Origin: Ignavibacteriales bacterium
GTDB taxonomy: Bacteria; Bacteroidota; Ignavibacteria; T3Sed10-11
Direction of reading: 5' to 3'
Assembly: GCA_003568415.1 (NCBI GenBank)
Contig: PWXV01000261.1
Coordinates: forward strand, 1 to 38,863
Length of the DNA: 38,863 nucleotides
Positions 17,525 to 26,634 of the stretch are shown here, in pieces (the stretch's first letter is position 1; each line of letters opens with the position of its first letter). The translations under genes and the position numbers were made by a program. The notes under the pieces were generated by a model that did not search any database, was not told where the DNA came from, and worked only from the letters and a program-made list of their open reading frames with translations.

Positions 17525-17633
17525 ATCGGCCCGTGTTGTGAGGTACCCTTAATACTATACAGGTTTTTACTATAATATTACTCATAATACTTTTTAGTGT
17601 TTTAGAGTTGTAGTGGCGAATAAGGAGGATAAC

Positions 17634-20600
17634 TTGAAGAAAGGTTTAAAACACCGCAAAAACGGTCACCGCTACCGGGGTATATCGAGCGCTTCAATAA
17701 AACGACCGGTCGGAACGATGGCCATTGCATCGGTTGTTATCGTCATCGGGTTTTTTCTTTTTGACCGTTTACCAATCGACTTACTTCCCGAAATTAATTA
17801 TCCTCAGATCCGTGTAACGGTAAACTATCCGGGGACTGCCCCTGAAGTGATGGAGGAACAGGTAACCCGGGTGCTTGAAACCAATCTTGCATCGACCGAA
17901 AATCTTGTCAGCATACAAAGCCGTGCATCCGAGGGACGAACAAACGTTAACCTCATTTTCGAATACGGTACAAACATCGATCTCGCGATTCAGGATGCCT
18001 CCCGGAATATGGAGCTTGCACGAACACAGCTCCCGCCGGATATCGAACCGCCAAGATTATATAAATTCGATCCGGCGCAGGATCCGGTTTATCAGGCGGG
18101 ATTTACCTCGAGCATCCGCTCGCCGATGGAAGTGCGCGACTGGCTTGAAAATAATCTCGTACCACAACTGATCTCGATTCATGGTGTTGGTGGTGTGGAA
18201 GTCGCAGGCGGAATGGTGCGGGAGATACAGGTGGTTGTCGATCAGGACCGGTTGCATTATTACAGACTTTCAATGCAGGAAGTGATCGATGCGGTGGCAT
18301 CGGAAAATATCGATATCGCTGCAGGACAGGTGACATCCGAAACATTCGATGTCATGGCAAAAACCGACGGCAGATTTACTGCAGTCGAAGATATCGAACT
18401 GGTGATGATATCGCTGCCGAACTCGAACAGGCGAATTCAGCTTTCTGAAGTTGCTTCCGTTTCCGATACACACCGCGATCAACGGATGTTCGTACGTTTG
18501 AATGGTGAACCGGCAACACAGGTTTCCGTTACGAAATTACCCGATGCAAACACCGTAGCTGTTGTTGATCAGGTTGCGGCCCGGATGCAGGAGTTAAACG
18601 AGAGCGGGTTTATACCTCCCGATATGGAATTCCAGGCGACACGCGATTCTTCATTTTTCATACGTGCTTCAATTCGCGCGGTCAGCACCGCAGCTATTCT
18701 CGGCGGTGTGCTTGCGATGCTTATTGTTATGATGTTTCTCGGTAGTTTGCGTAAAAGTTTTGTCATCGGTGTTTCTATTCCCATCGCAATTACCGCAACC
18801 TTTGCAATGATGGGAGCCGGTAATCTCACGCTTAATATTATGAGTCTCGGCGGGCTTGCACTTGGCGTCGGGTTGTTGCTCGATAACTCGATCGTCATGC
18901 TTGAAAATATATTCCGCCACCGCGATCAGTTAAAGAAAAACGTGGACGATGCGGCACACAGCGGTTCAAAAGAAGTATCGTCGGCTATCGTTGCGGCAAC
19001 AATGACGAATCTTGCTGCGGTCCTTCCGTTCCTGCTCATCGTGGGAATTGCCGCTATGTTATTCCGTGAACTCATTCTCACTATTTCGTTTGCAATTGTT
19101 GCCTCACTTGCTGCGGCACTAACACTCGTGCCGATGTTATCGACACTGTTATCGCGCATAAAATTCAGCAGCGGGTTTGCTAATACTCGATTCATAAAAG
19201 GTTTCAACCGCGGACTTGCGGGATTAACGTCGATATACCGTTCAATGATAGAGCGAGCGGTGCGATGGCGGTATGCAGTTATTGGTTCAGCCGTTGCATT
19301 ACTGGCAATTGTGTTCTTCCTTATCAGTGATCTCGGCAGTGAATTCCTTCCGCAGGTCGATGACGGCGGTGTATCGGTCGGTGTGTTTTTACCGCCGGGT
19401 ACGACTCCCGATGAGACGAACCGTGTGTCTTTGATTGTCGAAGAAACATTTAGTGAGATGCCCTACATCGAGAGCACTTTCGCATTGATTGGCGGACACC
19501 TCGGCGGTGGTATCATCAATGAACGGCCTGCTACTGCACGATGGAGTATTCAACTGGTACCGGCGAACCAGCGTCGTGATATGCCGGCAGGTGAGTGGGT
19601 TGATATACTTCAACGGAAGCTCGAAGATCTCGAATTAGCAGGTGCACGGATCAATGTTAGGCCGCCGCGATTACAGGGGATCCGTACCAACATTGCCGGT
19701 ACCGATATATCGCTCGGTATTGTGGGCGATGATATTGCAACGCTCGATTATATCGGGCGCGATCTGCTCGAACATCTCGATGGTATCGAAGGACTGGCGC
19801 GGCTTGAATTGAGCAGGCAGGATCGCAGTCCGCTGCTTTCGGTAAACGTCGACCGCGAACGTGCGGCAGCGCTCGGATTGAAAGTAGGAGAGATTGGGTC
19901 GGCAGTGCGTAATGCCGTTCACGGTGCGGTACCGACACGCTTCAGTACCGGGCGCACTGATTACGATATTCGCGTGATGCTTCCGAAAGAACAAACAGCC
20001 GATCCCGGTGAACTCGGCAACATTATAGTACATCGAAACAACAACGGTGCACCGGTGTACCTCCGCGACGTTGCCGGTTTCTCGCTCGGTGACGGACCCG
20101 CACACATTGAACGTGAGAATCAGGTGCGTGTGATCAGATTAAGCGGCGATGTAAATACAAGCATTTCAGATGTCGGTACAGTGAATCAAAATATACGTGA
20201 ACGAATGGCACAGTACGACATGCCCGATGGGTACAGTGTAATCTATGGGGGTGAAGAGGAAGCGATCCGCGAAGCCAATCAGAGCTTGTTCACGGCAGCG
20301 TTGCTTGCAATTTTTCTGGTATTCGTCGTGCTTGCGGTTCAGTATGAACGGCTTGCGAATCCTATCGTTATACTTTCGGCGGTGCCGTTTGCGGTTGTCG
20401 GCGCGGGATTGATGCTTCTTATAACCGGAACAAATTTAAGTGCACCGGTGCTCCTCGGCGTAATATTGCTAATCGGTATCGTCGTGAATAACGCGATTCT
20501 ATTGGTGGAGTATATCGAGATCGGCAGACGGAAGCATAATTTATCTCCGATGAATGCAGCGGTCGAAGCGGGAACGATACGCTTCCGTCCGATTATGATG

Positions 20601-20882
20601 ACCACGATGACGACGGTATTCGGTATGATGCCGCTCGCGATCGGACTCGGTCAGGGTGCAGAGATGATGCGGCCACTCGCGCTATCGGTTGTGGGTGGAT
20701 TGCTGACATCGACGTTCCTGACGTTATTTGTTGTACCGTGTTTATACATTGTTATTTCAGGTATAGCAGAGAGGATCAAGTATTTCCTGACGGGTAAGAT
20801 CTCGGATGAGGAGATGCTGAAAGGATGGTACGAGGGTGAGAAAGAGAAGAAACCTGAGGAGGAGGAAGGGGTGACCGTTTGA
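17634..20882 (+). CDS. RND multidrug efflux permease (HAE-1 family)
   Basis: This is an inner-membrane proton-driven exporter of about 1082 residues in the usual duplicated layout. TM1 near the N-terminus is followed by a large periplasmic loop, TM2-6, a second loop and the final TM bundle. TM4 contains GVGLLLDNSIVMLENI, with one relay Asp followed by Asn where AcrB has Asp-Asp. TM10 reads LIGIVVNNAILLVEYI, with Asn where AcrB has the relay Lys. I prefer the TTG at 17634, five bases after AAGGAGG, over the GTG at 17613, which lies ahead of that site. The substrate is unknown. It pairs with the upstream adaptor. Confidence 0.94.
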   Translation: MKKGLKHRKNGHRYRGISSASIKRPVGTMAIASVVIVIGFFLFDRLPIDLLPEINYPQIRVTVNYPGTAPEVMEEQVTRVLETNLASTENLVSIQSRASEGRTNVNLIFEYGTNIDLAIQDASRNMELARTQLPPDIEPPRLYKFDPAQDPVYQAGFTSSIRSPMEVRDWLENNLVPQLISIHGVGGVEVAGGMVREIQVVVDQDRLHYYRLSMQEVIDAVASENIDIAAGQVTSETFDVMAKTDGRFTAVEDIELVMISLPNSNRRIQLSEVASVSDTHRDQRMFVRLNGEPATQVSVTKLPDANTVAVVDQVAARMQELNESGFIPPDMEFQATRDSSFFIRASIRAVSTAAILGGVLAMLIVMMFLGSLRKSFVIGVSIPIAITATFAMMGAGNLTLNIMSLGGLALGVGLLLDNSIVMLENIFRHRDQLKKNVDDAAHSGSKEVSSAIVAATMTNLAAVLPFLLIVGIAAMLFRELILTISFAIVASLAAALTLVPMLSTLLSRIKFSSGFANTRFIKGFNRGLAGLTSIYRSMIERAVRWRYAVIGSAVALLAIVFFLISDLGSEFLPQVDDGGVSVGVFLPPGTTPDETNRVSLIVEETFSEMPYIESTFALIGGHLGGGIINERPATARWSIQLVPANQRRDMPAGEWVDILQRKLEDLELAGARINVRPPRLQGIRTNIAGTDISLGIVGDDIATLDYIGRDLLEHLDGIEGLARLELSRQDRSPLLSVNVDRERAAALGLKVGEIGSAVRNAVHGAVPTRFSTGRTDYDIRVMLPKEQTADPGELGNIIVHRNNNGAPVYLRDVAGFSLGDGPAHIERENQVRVIRLSGDVNTSISDVGTVNQNIRERMAQYDMPDGYSVIYGGEEEAIREANQSLFTAALLAIFLVFVVLAVQYERLANPIVILSAVPFAVVGAGLMLLITGTNLSAPVLLGVILLIGIVVNNAILLVEYIEIGRRKHNLSPMNAAVEAGTIRFRPIMMTTMTTVFGMMPLAIGLGQGAEMMRPLALSVVGGLLTSTFLTLFVVPCLYIVISGIAERIKYFLTGKISDEEMLKGWYEGEKEKKPEEEEGVTV

Positions 20883-21167
20883 TGACAACCGGCGGGAGAT
20901 ATGCAACCTGAAGAATTATAGTATCAAGTGAGGGTAGGATATATGATTGCGGGGATGAATTGTTTTATAAACAAATAGCTTTTGAAGTAGTTCTCACTGA
21001 AAAACTAACAATCATCCCTTCCCGACAATTCGGGGAAGCCTGACTATCTATTATTATAAACCTCCGATGAATAATTTATCATTCGTCTGGATTTACGGAT
21101 AATTCCGTAATTTCTAAACGTCATGGTAAATATGTAGTCCACCTGAGAGGTCGACTGCATATGATTA
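20883..21167. other. intergenic region with convergent-gene hairpins
   Basis: This 285-base gap between the convergent RND permease and ferredoxin genes holds no gene. Segment 20952-20964 pairs imperfectly (one bulge) with 21007-21018. CTTCCC (21018-21023) pairs with GGGAAG (21033-21038). TTACGGA (21093-21099) pairs with TCCGTAA (21104-21110) and is followed by TTTCT. The last may be a weak bidirectional terminator. Confidence 0.5.
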
Positions 21168-21572
21168 TCATCTTGCAGGATATTCCGGTTCAATGCGCCA
21201 ATCAACCCGCTCAGCCGGTGCCTCTTTCATCCACATTTTCTCATCAAAGACAGTCCGGAATGTATACGACGGATCGGCGGCTTTTTTATATGCTTCGTCA
21301 TATTGGATCATATCGATTGTTTCCCACGGACAATATTTTGAACACAGTTTACATCCGATACAAATATCAAGGTCGATCTCGACAAGTTTTTTGCGATGCG
21401 GTTCCTCGGGACCGGGTACAATATAAATACAATCGACCGGACAAAACTCTATACAAACCTCGCATCCCGTACAGCCGTATTGATTAATAACTGCAAGCTC
21501 TTTCGGTTTCTTTTTCATCGGGCGCAGGTCTGCGCTTTCGTGGTCAACCGGCAGCGTTGATTGATCTGACAT
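21168..21572 (-). CDS. 2[4Fe-4S] ferredoxin-like protein
   Basis: This 134-residue soluble protein has two complete CxxCxxCxxxCP motifs: Cys34, 37, 40 and 44, and Cys71, 74, 77 and 81. They should bind two [4Fe-4S] clusters for low-potential electron transfer. An extra Cys48 follows the first motif. About 33 residues precede and 53 follow the cluster domain; the C-terminal tail (FRTVFDEKMWMKEAPAERVDWRIEPEYP) is not part of minimal ferredoxins and may be a partner-docking extension. It is followed upstream on the same strand by a class V aminotransferase 48 bases away. The redox partner is unknown. Confidence 0.88.
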   Translation of the reverse strand: MSDQSTLPVDHESADLRPMKKKPKELAVINQYGCTGCEVCIEFCPVDCIYIVPGPEEPHRKKLVEIDLDICIGCKLCSKYCPWETIDMIQYDEAYKKAADPSYTFRTVFDEKMWMKEAPAERVDWRIEPEYPAR

Positions 21573-21620
21573 TATTCCTCCCTAATTATAGATTATATGC
21601 AATAAAGTCAAAAGGGTTTA

Positions 21621-22769
21621 TTATAAATTCTCCTCGTGTAAGCACTCGTCGACGCAAGCAATCAATGTATTGATATCTTCGATTGTATTGTAAAAATGCG
21701 GCGATACGCGAACGAAGTCGCCGCGAACGGCAGTGTGCACTTTTCTCTCATGCATAAGCTGCAGTAGTGCATTGGTATCTGCCGGTTTAAATGACACGAT
21801 ACCACTTCGTTCAGAACGATCAGCGGGAGTTATGTATTCAATACCACGTTCGTCTAATTGAGCGATAAAATAACCGGTCAGGTCGAGTATGTGTTCCTGG
21901 ATATCTTCAATCCCGACCTCAAGCAAAATATCCAGTGATGCGCCTAATCCGATAATGCCCGCGGTATTGAGCACCCCATTTTCATAACGTCTTGCGGTTG
22001 GGTCGAGTTCAAGTTTAAAATCGCGCATTCGTTCAAAATAGTTGCTCACGCTCGTCCAACCTACATATGCCTGGTGTATTTGTTCTTGCAATTCCCCGGT
22101 GACAAACACGAATCCAATTCCTTCGGGCGCCATGAGCCACTTATGACCGCCACTTGCAAGAAAATCTATTTTCATAGCTTCGACATCTATCGGTACAGCT
22201 CCGGCGGATTGAATCACATCGGCTGAAAGTATTATCCCGTTCTCCCTGCAGAATGTTCCGAGCGCTTCAAGATCAGTCAAAAATCCGTTTAAATATTGAA
22301 CATGACTGATAGAAATCACTCTGGTGCGCGCCGTAACTGCGGCAATTATTTTTTCAAGGGGTATTGTATGATTGTGAGGTTCTATAAAATCAACCTCGAC
22401 ACCATATCTTTTCAGGTTCAGGAAAGGGTACACATTCGATGGGAATTCCATCGTATTGAGCAAAATCCGGTCGCCGGTTTTCCACTGCAATCCATTTGCC
22501 AGGATATTGAGTCCATTGGAAGTGTTATCCACAAAGGCAATACGTTCAGTTGGTGCACCCAGCAACCGGGCAAGTTTCTGCTTTGTATTGAAAAAGTGTT
22601 CTTCAAGATATTTAAAGTTATCTATTGAATCTGAAGCCCTGTTTTTCAGATATTTCTGGATTTTCTCGGACACATTGAGCGATAAAGGACTGATCGCGGC
22701 ATGATTTAAATAGGTACGCTTATCTTTAATATGGGGGAATAGTGGTCTGTACGTTTCAGCGCTGATCAT
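21621..22769 (-). CDS. class V PLP aminotransferase (cysteine-desulfurase-like)
   Basis: This 382-residue fold-type I PLP enzyme begins YLNHAAISPLS. It has the pyridine-contacting ADVIQSAGAVPIDV (Asp184, Gln187) and the PLP lysine Lys210 in SGGHKWLMAPEGIGF. ENGVLNTAGIIGL near 265 and a C-terminal domain with VRVSPHFYNTIEDI follow. It resembles SufS/CsdB-like and isopenicillin-N-epimerase-like members. I do not see the catalytic cysteine loop of true cysteine desulfurases. Its substrate is therefore uncertain. A ferredoxin gene follows downstream, which could hint at a sulfur or redox connection. Confidence 0.86.
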   Translation of the reverse strand: MISAETYRPLFPHIKDKRTYLNHAAISPLSLNVSEKIQKYLKNRASDSIDNFKYLEEHFFNTKQKLARLLGAPTERIAFVDNTSNGLNILANGLQWKTGDRILLNTMEFPSNVYPFLNLKRYGVEVDFIEPHNHTIPLEKIIAAVTARTRVISISHVQYLNGFLTDLEALGTFCRENGIILSADVIQSAGAVPIDVEAMKIDFLASGGHKWLMAPEGIGFVFVTGELQEQIHQAYVGWTSVSNYFERMRDFKLELDPTARRYENGVLNTAGIIGLGASLDILLEVGIEDIQEHILDLTGYFIAQLDERGIEYITPADRSERSGIVSFKPADTNALLQLMHERKVHTAVRGDFVRVSPHFYNTIEDINTLIACVDECLHEENL

Positions 22770-22873
22770 AATTATGTATCATATTGTTATTATTCATTAT
22801 GCGTAATGGCTTTCAATATAGTGAGAATGATCTGTATTGGCAAGAAATTAAAATGTTGTACATCGGTATATAA

Positions 22874-22902
22874 TTGACTTTGGTAAGTATTTTGACTATC
22901 TT
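22874..22902 (+). promoter_or_regulatory. candidate promoter of the M23-bactofilin-atp cluster
   Basis: TTGACT (22874-22879), a 17-base spacer and TATCTT (22897-22902) lie about 70 bases before the M23 peptidase start, in the 203-base divergent gap. This may drive the whole plus-strand run through the atp genes, which have only short gaps. Confidence 0.55.
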
Positions 22903-22972
22903 TTTATCTATTTGAACAAAAAATTAGCAAAATACCCACAAATTTACAAGAATTTAGGAGTTCATAGGTTAC

Positions 22973-23893
22973 ATGGCTGAACGGCGGGATCGGAGCAAAA
23001 AACCTCCCCGGAAATATAATATTTTGCTTGTTCCTGAGGGAGAATCGGGACGATCGCACTCATTCCGCGTAACCAAACTTGGAGTTATACTCTCACTTTT
23101 AGGTACACTAATTCTTATTGTATCTATTATATTGGTTGTTTTGCTATATACACCTGTGGGGGCAGTTATTACCATTCCGAATCCTCATCTTGAAGAACGT
23201 TATATAAATGAATTGATGTACGTTCAGGATCGTTTAAACCGTGTAACAGAAGATGTTATTTTTATGCGGGAATATAATCTGCAAATGAGGCGTGCTCTTG
23301 GTGAAGAAGTTCCGGAGGCAGATTCTATTGATATGGCATCGCTTACTGAGCGTCGAGAAGTTAGACGACAGGATATATCTCCGGATGATCGGCGTTTGCC
23401 CGACGAGGATTTCTCCGAGACGTACGATCCTATGACCGATTACGGTATTATGGGAGCCGGACGCGGTCCGATCCGCATATCACCTACAACGGAATTAACT
23501 TTTCGCCCGACTTTGCCGATCACCCTTCCGGCAGACGGTTATGTAACACGTAGTTTTGATGCGACCGGCGGGCATGTTGGAATCGATATAGCAGGTAAAG
23601 TTAACACACCGATTGCAAGTGTTGCCCCTGGCACGGTGATATTTTCAGGATGGACCTATTACGACGGTAATATGCTCATTATCTCGCATGGAAACGGGTA
23701 TTTTTCAGTTTATAAACACAATCAATCTAATTTAGTAAGGCAGGGTGCGGTTGTTCGCAGAGGGGAAACCATCGCGTTGCTCGGTGATACCGGGAAACAA
23801 AGTTATGGCCCCCATCTTCATTTTGAACTATGGAAAGACGGTGTGCCGCTCGATCCTGCCCGGTACTTATTCGATTTTAAAGATACATTATAG
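22973..23893 (+). CDS. membrane-anchored M23 (LytM) peptidase
   Basis: This is a cell-wall endopeptidase or its regulator, 306 residues. A basic cytoplasmic N-terminus precedes one TM helix (about 36-59). A charged coiled-coil stretch (about 72-135) and the M23 domain (about 185-300) follow. Zinc ligands are His201 and Asp205 (HVGIDIA) and His283 (HLHFEL). His249 and His281 match the other catalytic positions, so the enzyme looks active rather than degenerate. It is followed 11 bases later by a bactofilin. Pairing M23 peptidases with bactofilins is a known arrangement for cell-shape control, where the filament positions the hydrolase. Confidence 0.92.
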   Translation: MAERRDRSKKPPRKYNILLVPEGESGRSHSFRVTKLGVILSLLGTLILIVSIILVVLLYTPVGAVITIPNPHLEERYINELMYVQDRLNRVTEDVIFMREYNLQMRRALGEEVPEADSIDMASLTERREVRRQDISPDDRRLPDEDFSETYDPMTDYGIMGAGRGPIRISPTTELTFRPTLPITLPADGYVTRSFDATGGHVGIDIAGKVNTPIASVAPGTVIFSGWTYYDGNMLIISHGNGYFSVYKHNQSNLVRQGAVVRRGETIALLGDTGKQSYGPHLHFELWKDGVPLDPARYLFDFKDTL

Positions 23894-23904
23894 GAGTTGC
23901 TCAG

Positions 23905-24273
23905 TTGGCAAAAGGTGAGAATGTTAAAGACCTTAACCTTGTCGGAAGCGGCACTACGGTTGAGGGAAAAATCAAAAGCAAAGGCAGTGTCCGTATAGAC
24001 GGACGTTTAATCGGTGAAGTTTATGCTAATGAAAATTTGTTCGTTGGTGAGGGCGGTGAAGTTGAGGGTACCTTGAGCGGACAAAATATCACCGTTGGCG
24101 GGAAAGTTAAAGGAAGTGTTAACGCCGGTGAGAAATTAGTGTTTGAATCAAAATCTCAGGTGCGGGGGGAGATTAAAGCAAAAAAACTGGTCATCGATGA
24201 AGGTGCTTTATTTGATGGCAAGTGCACGATGGCAGATGAAAAGCCGAAACAAGCGCCAGAACAAAAATCCTAA
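23905..24273 (+). CDS. bactofilin (polymer-forming cytoskeletal protein)
   Basis: This 122-residue bactofilin is a short right-handed beta-helix formed by repeating strands (GTTVEGKIKSKGSVRIDGRL, VEGTLSGQNITVGGKVKGSV, QVRGEIKAKKLVIDEGALFD). Such proteins polymerise without nucleotide and scaffold cell-wall enzymes. The start is a TTG at 23905 preceded by TAGGAG eight bases upstream; no ATG fits. It lies 11 bases after the M23 peptidase and two bases before the atpZ-like gene, which ties cell-wall and ATP synthase genes into one transcript. The disordered tail is rich in Lys, Pro and Gln. Confidence 0.93.
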   Translation: MAKGENVKDLNLVGSGTTVEGKIKSKGSVRIDGRLIGEVYANENLFVGEGGEVEGTLSGQNITVGGKVKGSVNAGEKLVFESKSQVRGEIKAKKLVIDEGALFDGKCTMADEKPKQAPEQKS

Positions 24274-24275
24274 CT

Positions 24276-24569
24276 ATGGGTTCTCAAAAGAGCGATAAAG
24301 AACGGGAATCGTCTCATTCTTCATTTGCTCGCCTCATAACAACATCCCGGGATATAAGCCCTTATCTTGGTCTTGGATTACAATTGGCGGCTTCAATCCT
24401 GGTATTTCTCTTTCTTGGCAGGTGGGTTGACAGTAAACTTGGCACCGAACCTGTTTTTATGATTATCGGTGCGTTTATCGGAGCAGCCGGTGGAATGATC
24501 AGTTTTATTCGGACAGTATTGAAACACGATGAAAGAATCAAGCGTCAGAAGCAACAGCATAAAGATTGA
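24276..24569 (+). CDS. AtpZ/AtpI-like small membrane protein
   Basis: This 97-residue protein has two TM helices (about 28-47 and 59-80) with the family pattern GLGLQLAASILVFLFLGRWVD and IGAFIGAAGGMISFIRTV. The ends are polar. AtpZ/AtpI-type proteins precede F0F1 operons and are thought to assist c-ring assembly or ion (Mg or Ca) supply. The start follows the bactofilin by two bases, and the 3' end overlaps the next gene by 41 bases, implying coupled translation. Confidence 0.85.
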   Translation: MGSQKSDKERESSHSSFARLITTSRDISPYLGLGLQLAASILVFLFLGRWVDSKLGTEPVFMIIGAFIGAAGGMISFIRTVLKHDERIKRQKQQHKD

Positions 24570-24942
24570 CTGGAGTTTTCCGAAGCGTATACTTCTCACG
24601 CTTGGCATTATCACAGCTTTGGGACTATACCCGCTCATAGTATACGGTACTCCGGAAATTCGTGCAGGCATTATCGTCGGCTGTATTATAAGTGTACTGA
24701 ATGTTTTGTTTGGCTATTTTTCAATAGAATACGCATTTGATAAATCAAATAAAACATTTATGAAAGCGGTTCTTGGCGGAATGGGGATTCGGTTGGTCGT
24801 ATCGTTGACTGCAGTTCTGGTCCTTATCGAGGTATTTGATTTTCATATAGTCAGTCTTGTTTCATCGCTGCTTCTGTTTTATTTTATTTTTATGTTGTAC
24901 GAGATACTGTTTTATAATAAGAAATTATCGTTAAGGAAATGA
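24529..24942 (+). CDS. AtpI-like ATP synthase subunit I
   Basis: This 137-residue membrane protein has four predicted TM helices (about 20-40, 45-65, 82-103, 108-130). It sits directly before atpB, the classical position of atpI. The sequence is typical of the poorly conserved AtpI family: hydrophobic helices, short loops and a basic C-terminus (YNKKLSLRK). It overlaps the upstream AtpZ-like gene by 41 bases and atpB by four (ATGA). The proposed role is c-ring assembly. The call rests on topology and location as much as sequence. Confidence 0.78.
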   Translation: MKESSVRSNSIKIDWSFPKRILLTLGIITALGLYPLIVYGTPEIRAGIIVGCIISVLNVLFGYFSIEYAFDKSNKTFMKAVLGGMGIRLVVSLTAVLVLIEVFDFHIVSLVSSLLLFYFIFMLYEILFYNKKLSLRK

Positions 24943-25811
24943 CCACATCAGAAGAACATACTGCTGCCGCCGGTGAAGCGGAAGCAGCCGGTCAGGCGGA
25001 TGAGGCCGGCTGGATTCTCGATTATGTTACCGATAAAAGCTATCTTGAATTTAAAGGGTTAGATAAGATCGGATTAGGAAAGATCGATCTTCCGCAGTTT
25101 GAACCGATCGAATTGTTCGGCTTGTCGATAAATTTATCACCTACAAAGTATGTCGTGTATCTGTGGGTCGCAGCACTCATCGTATTTGTGATGATGACGC
25201 TCGTAGCACGAACATATCGGAACGGACCTGTTCCTCATGGATTCAGCAATTTTATTGAAGTGTTTGTGGTATTCGTCCGTGACGAGATCGTTCGTCCGAA
25301 CATCGGTGAAAAAGCCGACCGGTATATTCCGTTCCTCGCTACAATATTCTTTTTTATTGCGACGTGTAATTTACTCGGACTTGTGCCGTATGGTGTCAGT
25401 TCAACGGAAAATATAAGCGTTACGGCCGGGCTCGCAATTATGTCGTTTGTTATGATACAGGCCGCAGGTATGAGCAATAACGGTGTGATCGGGTATCTGA
25501 AAGGATTAGTCCCCCATGGCTTACCGGTGTTCATCCTCCCGGTTATGATTATTGTGGAATTTCTGGGTCTGTTAACAAAACCATTCGCACTCACCGTCCG
25601 ACTTTTTGCAAACATGACCTCGGGGAAAATAGTGATTTTGTCGCTGATCGGTTTGATATTCTTTTTCCAGACGGTGTGGGTTGCGCCGGTTTCGATATTG
25701 TTTACCCTGTTTATCATTTTGCTGAAAATGTTTATATCGCTGTTACAGGCATATATCTTTACAATGCTTAGCGCATTGTTTATCGGTATGGCAGTGCATC
25801 AGGAACATTAA
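24939..25811 (+). CDS. atpB: ATP synthase F0 subunit a
   Basis: This is the stator channel subunit that conducts protons to the c-ring. It has 290 residues, with a hydrophilic Ala/Glu-rich N-terminal extension (1-30), an amphipathic segment and about five or six TM helices. The essential arginine is Arg221 in LTKPFALTVRLFANMTSGK. The C-terminal segment LLQAYIFTMLSALFIGMAVHQEH is conserved. It overlaps the atpI-like gene by four bases and precedes atpE. The cluster order I-B-E-F-H-A-G is standard up to gamma. Confidence 0.95.
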   Translation: MTTSEEHTAAAGEAEAAGQADEAGWILDYVTDKSYLEFKGLDKIGLGKIDLPQFEPIELFGLSINLSPTKYVVYLWVAALIVFVMMTLVARTYRNGPVPHGFSNFIEVFVVFVRDEIVRPNIGEKADRYIPFLATIFFFIATCNLLGLVPYGVSSTENISVTAGLAIMSFVMIQAAGMSNNGVIGYLKGLVPHGLPVFILPVMIIVEFLGLLTKPFALTVRLFANMTSGKIVILSLIGLIFFFQTVWVAPVSILFTLFIILLKMFISLLQAYIFTMLSALFIGMAVHQEH

Positions 25812-25874
25812 AACTCTGTAAATCACATTCATATACTACAAAGAATACTTTAAATATATAACAGGAGGTACATA

Positions 25875-26102
25875 ATGGACGCATTAGGATTCGCATATTT
25901 AGCAGGTGGATTTGGCGCCGCTTTAACAATTATCGGTGCTGCATTTGGTATTTCAAAGATTGCTGCGGCGACAATGGAAGCAAGCGGTCGTCAACCTGAA
26001 ATTGCAGGCGATGTCCGAACGTCAATGATTATTGCAGCAGCGCTTATCGAAGGTGTTGCGCTGTTCGCACTCGTTATCTGTATCTTACTTGCATTGAAAT
26101 AA
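25875..26102 (+). CDS. atpE: ATP synthase F0 subunit c
   Basis: This 75-residue hairpin of two TM helices oligomerises into the rotor ring. The ion-binding carboxylate is Glu59 in AALIEGVALFALV. The residues after it are Gly-Val rather than Ser-Thr, and helix one lacks the Gln of sodium-type rings (GAAFGISKIAA), so a proton-driven ring is likely. The polar loop is SGRQPE. A strong AGGAGG precedes the ATG by six bases, in line with the high copy number of this subunit. Confidence 0.96.
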   Translation: MDALGFAYLAGGFGAALTIIGAAFGISKIAAATMEASGRQPEIAGDVRTSMIIAAALIEGVALFALVICILLALK

Positions 26103-26135
26103 ATCGTTATTTCAAAATCAGGATGAGGCGATATT

Positions 26136-26621
26136 ATGCTTAATGTTGATCCGGGTTTAATAATCTGGACTATTGTTACATTTCTTATTCTTCTGTTTCT
26201 GCTTCGGTTGACCGCATGGAAACCGATTCTCCGTGCATTGGATCAACGCGAAGAACGAATACGAACATCCCTCGACGAAGCGGAGAAAGCCCGCGAAGAG
26301 GCAAACCGTATCCTCCAGGAGAATAAGAAGAATCTTGAACAGGCGGAAGAGCAGGTTCAGAAAATCTTAAAGGAAGGCAGAGCACTCGCCGAGAAGATGC
26401 GCCAGGATACGATCAATAAAGCGAATGAAGAATCGCGCAGGATGATCGAGCACGCCAAAGAACAAATCGAGCGTGAGAAGCAGGAGGCGTTAAAAGAACT
26501 GCGTGCTGAAGTTGCTCATCTTGCAATTCAGGCGGCAAGCAAAATTCTCGACGAGAAACTCGATGAGAAAAAACATAAAGAAATTGTCGATAAATTTATA
26601 AAAGATTTACCCAGTAACTAA
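26136..26621 (+). CDS. atpF: ATP synthase F0 subunit b
   Basis: This is the peripheral-stalk subunit. It has 161 residues with one N-terminal TM helix (about 6-24, LIIWTIVTFLILLFLLRL). A long charged coiled coil follows (REERIRTSLDEAEKAREEAN to about 150) and then a short end. Only one b-type gene is present, so the stalk is probably a homodimer. It lies 33 bases after atpE and 13 bases before the preferred atpH start. Confidence 0.95.
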   Translation: MLNVDPGLIIWTIVTFLILLFLLRLTAWKPILRALDQREERIRTSLDEAEKAREEANRILQENKKNLEQAEEQVQKILKEGRALAEKMRQDTINKANEESRRMIEHAKEQIEREKQEALKELRAEVAHLAIQAASKILDEKLDEKKHKEIVDKFIKDLPSN

Positions 26622-26634
26622 AAGGGCTTTGTGC

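Noticed and set aside
17613-17633. GTG start for the RND permease
   Set aside because: The AAGGAGG at 17622-17628 lies inside this extension and is ideally spaced for TTG 17634.
21621-22769. True cysteine desulfurase (SufS/IscS)
   Set aside because: Overall fold fits, but I do not see the catalytic cysteine loop; called only as a class V aminotransferase.
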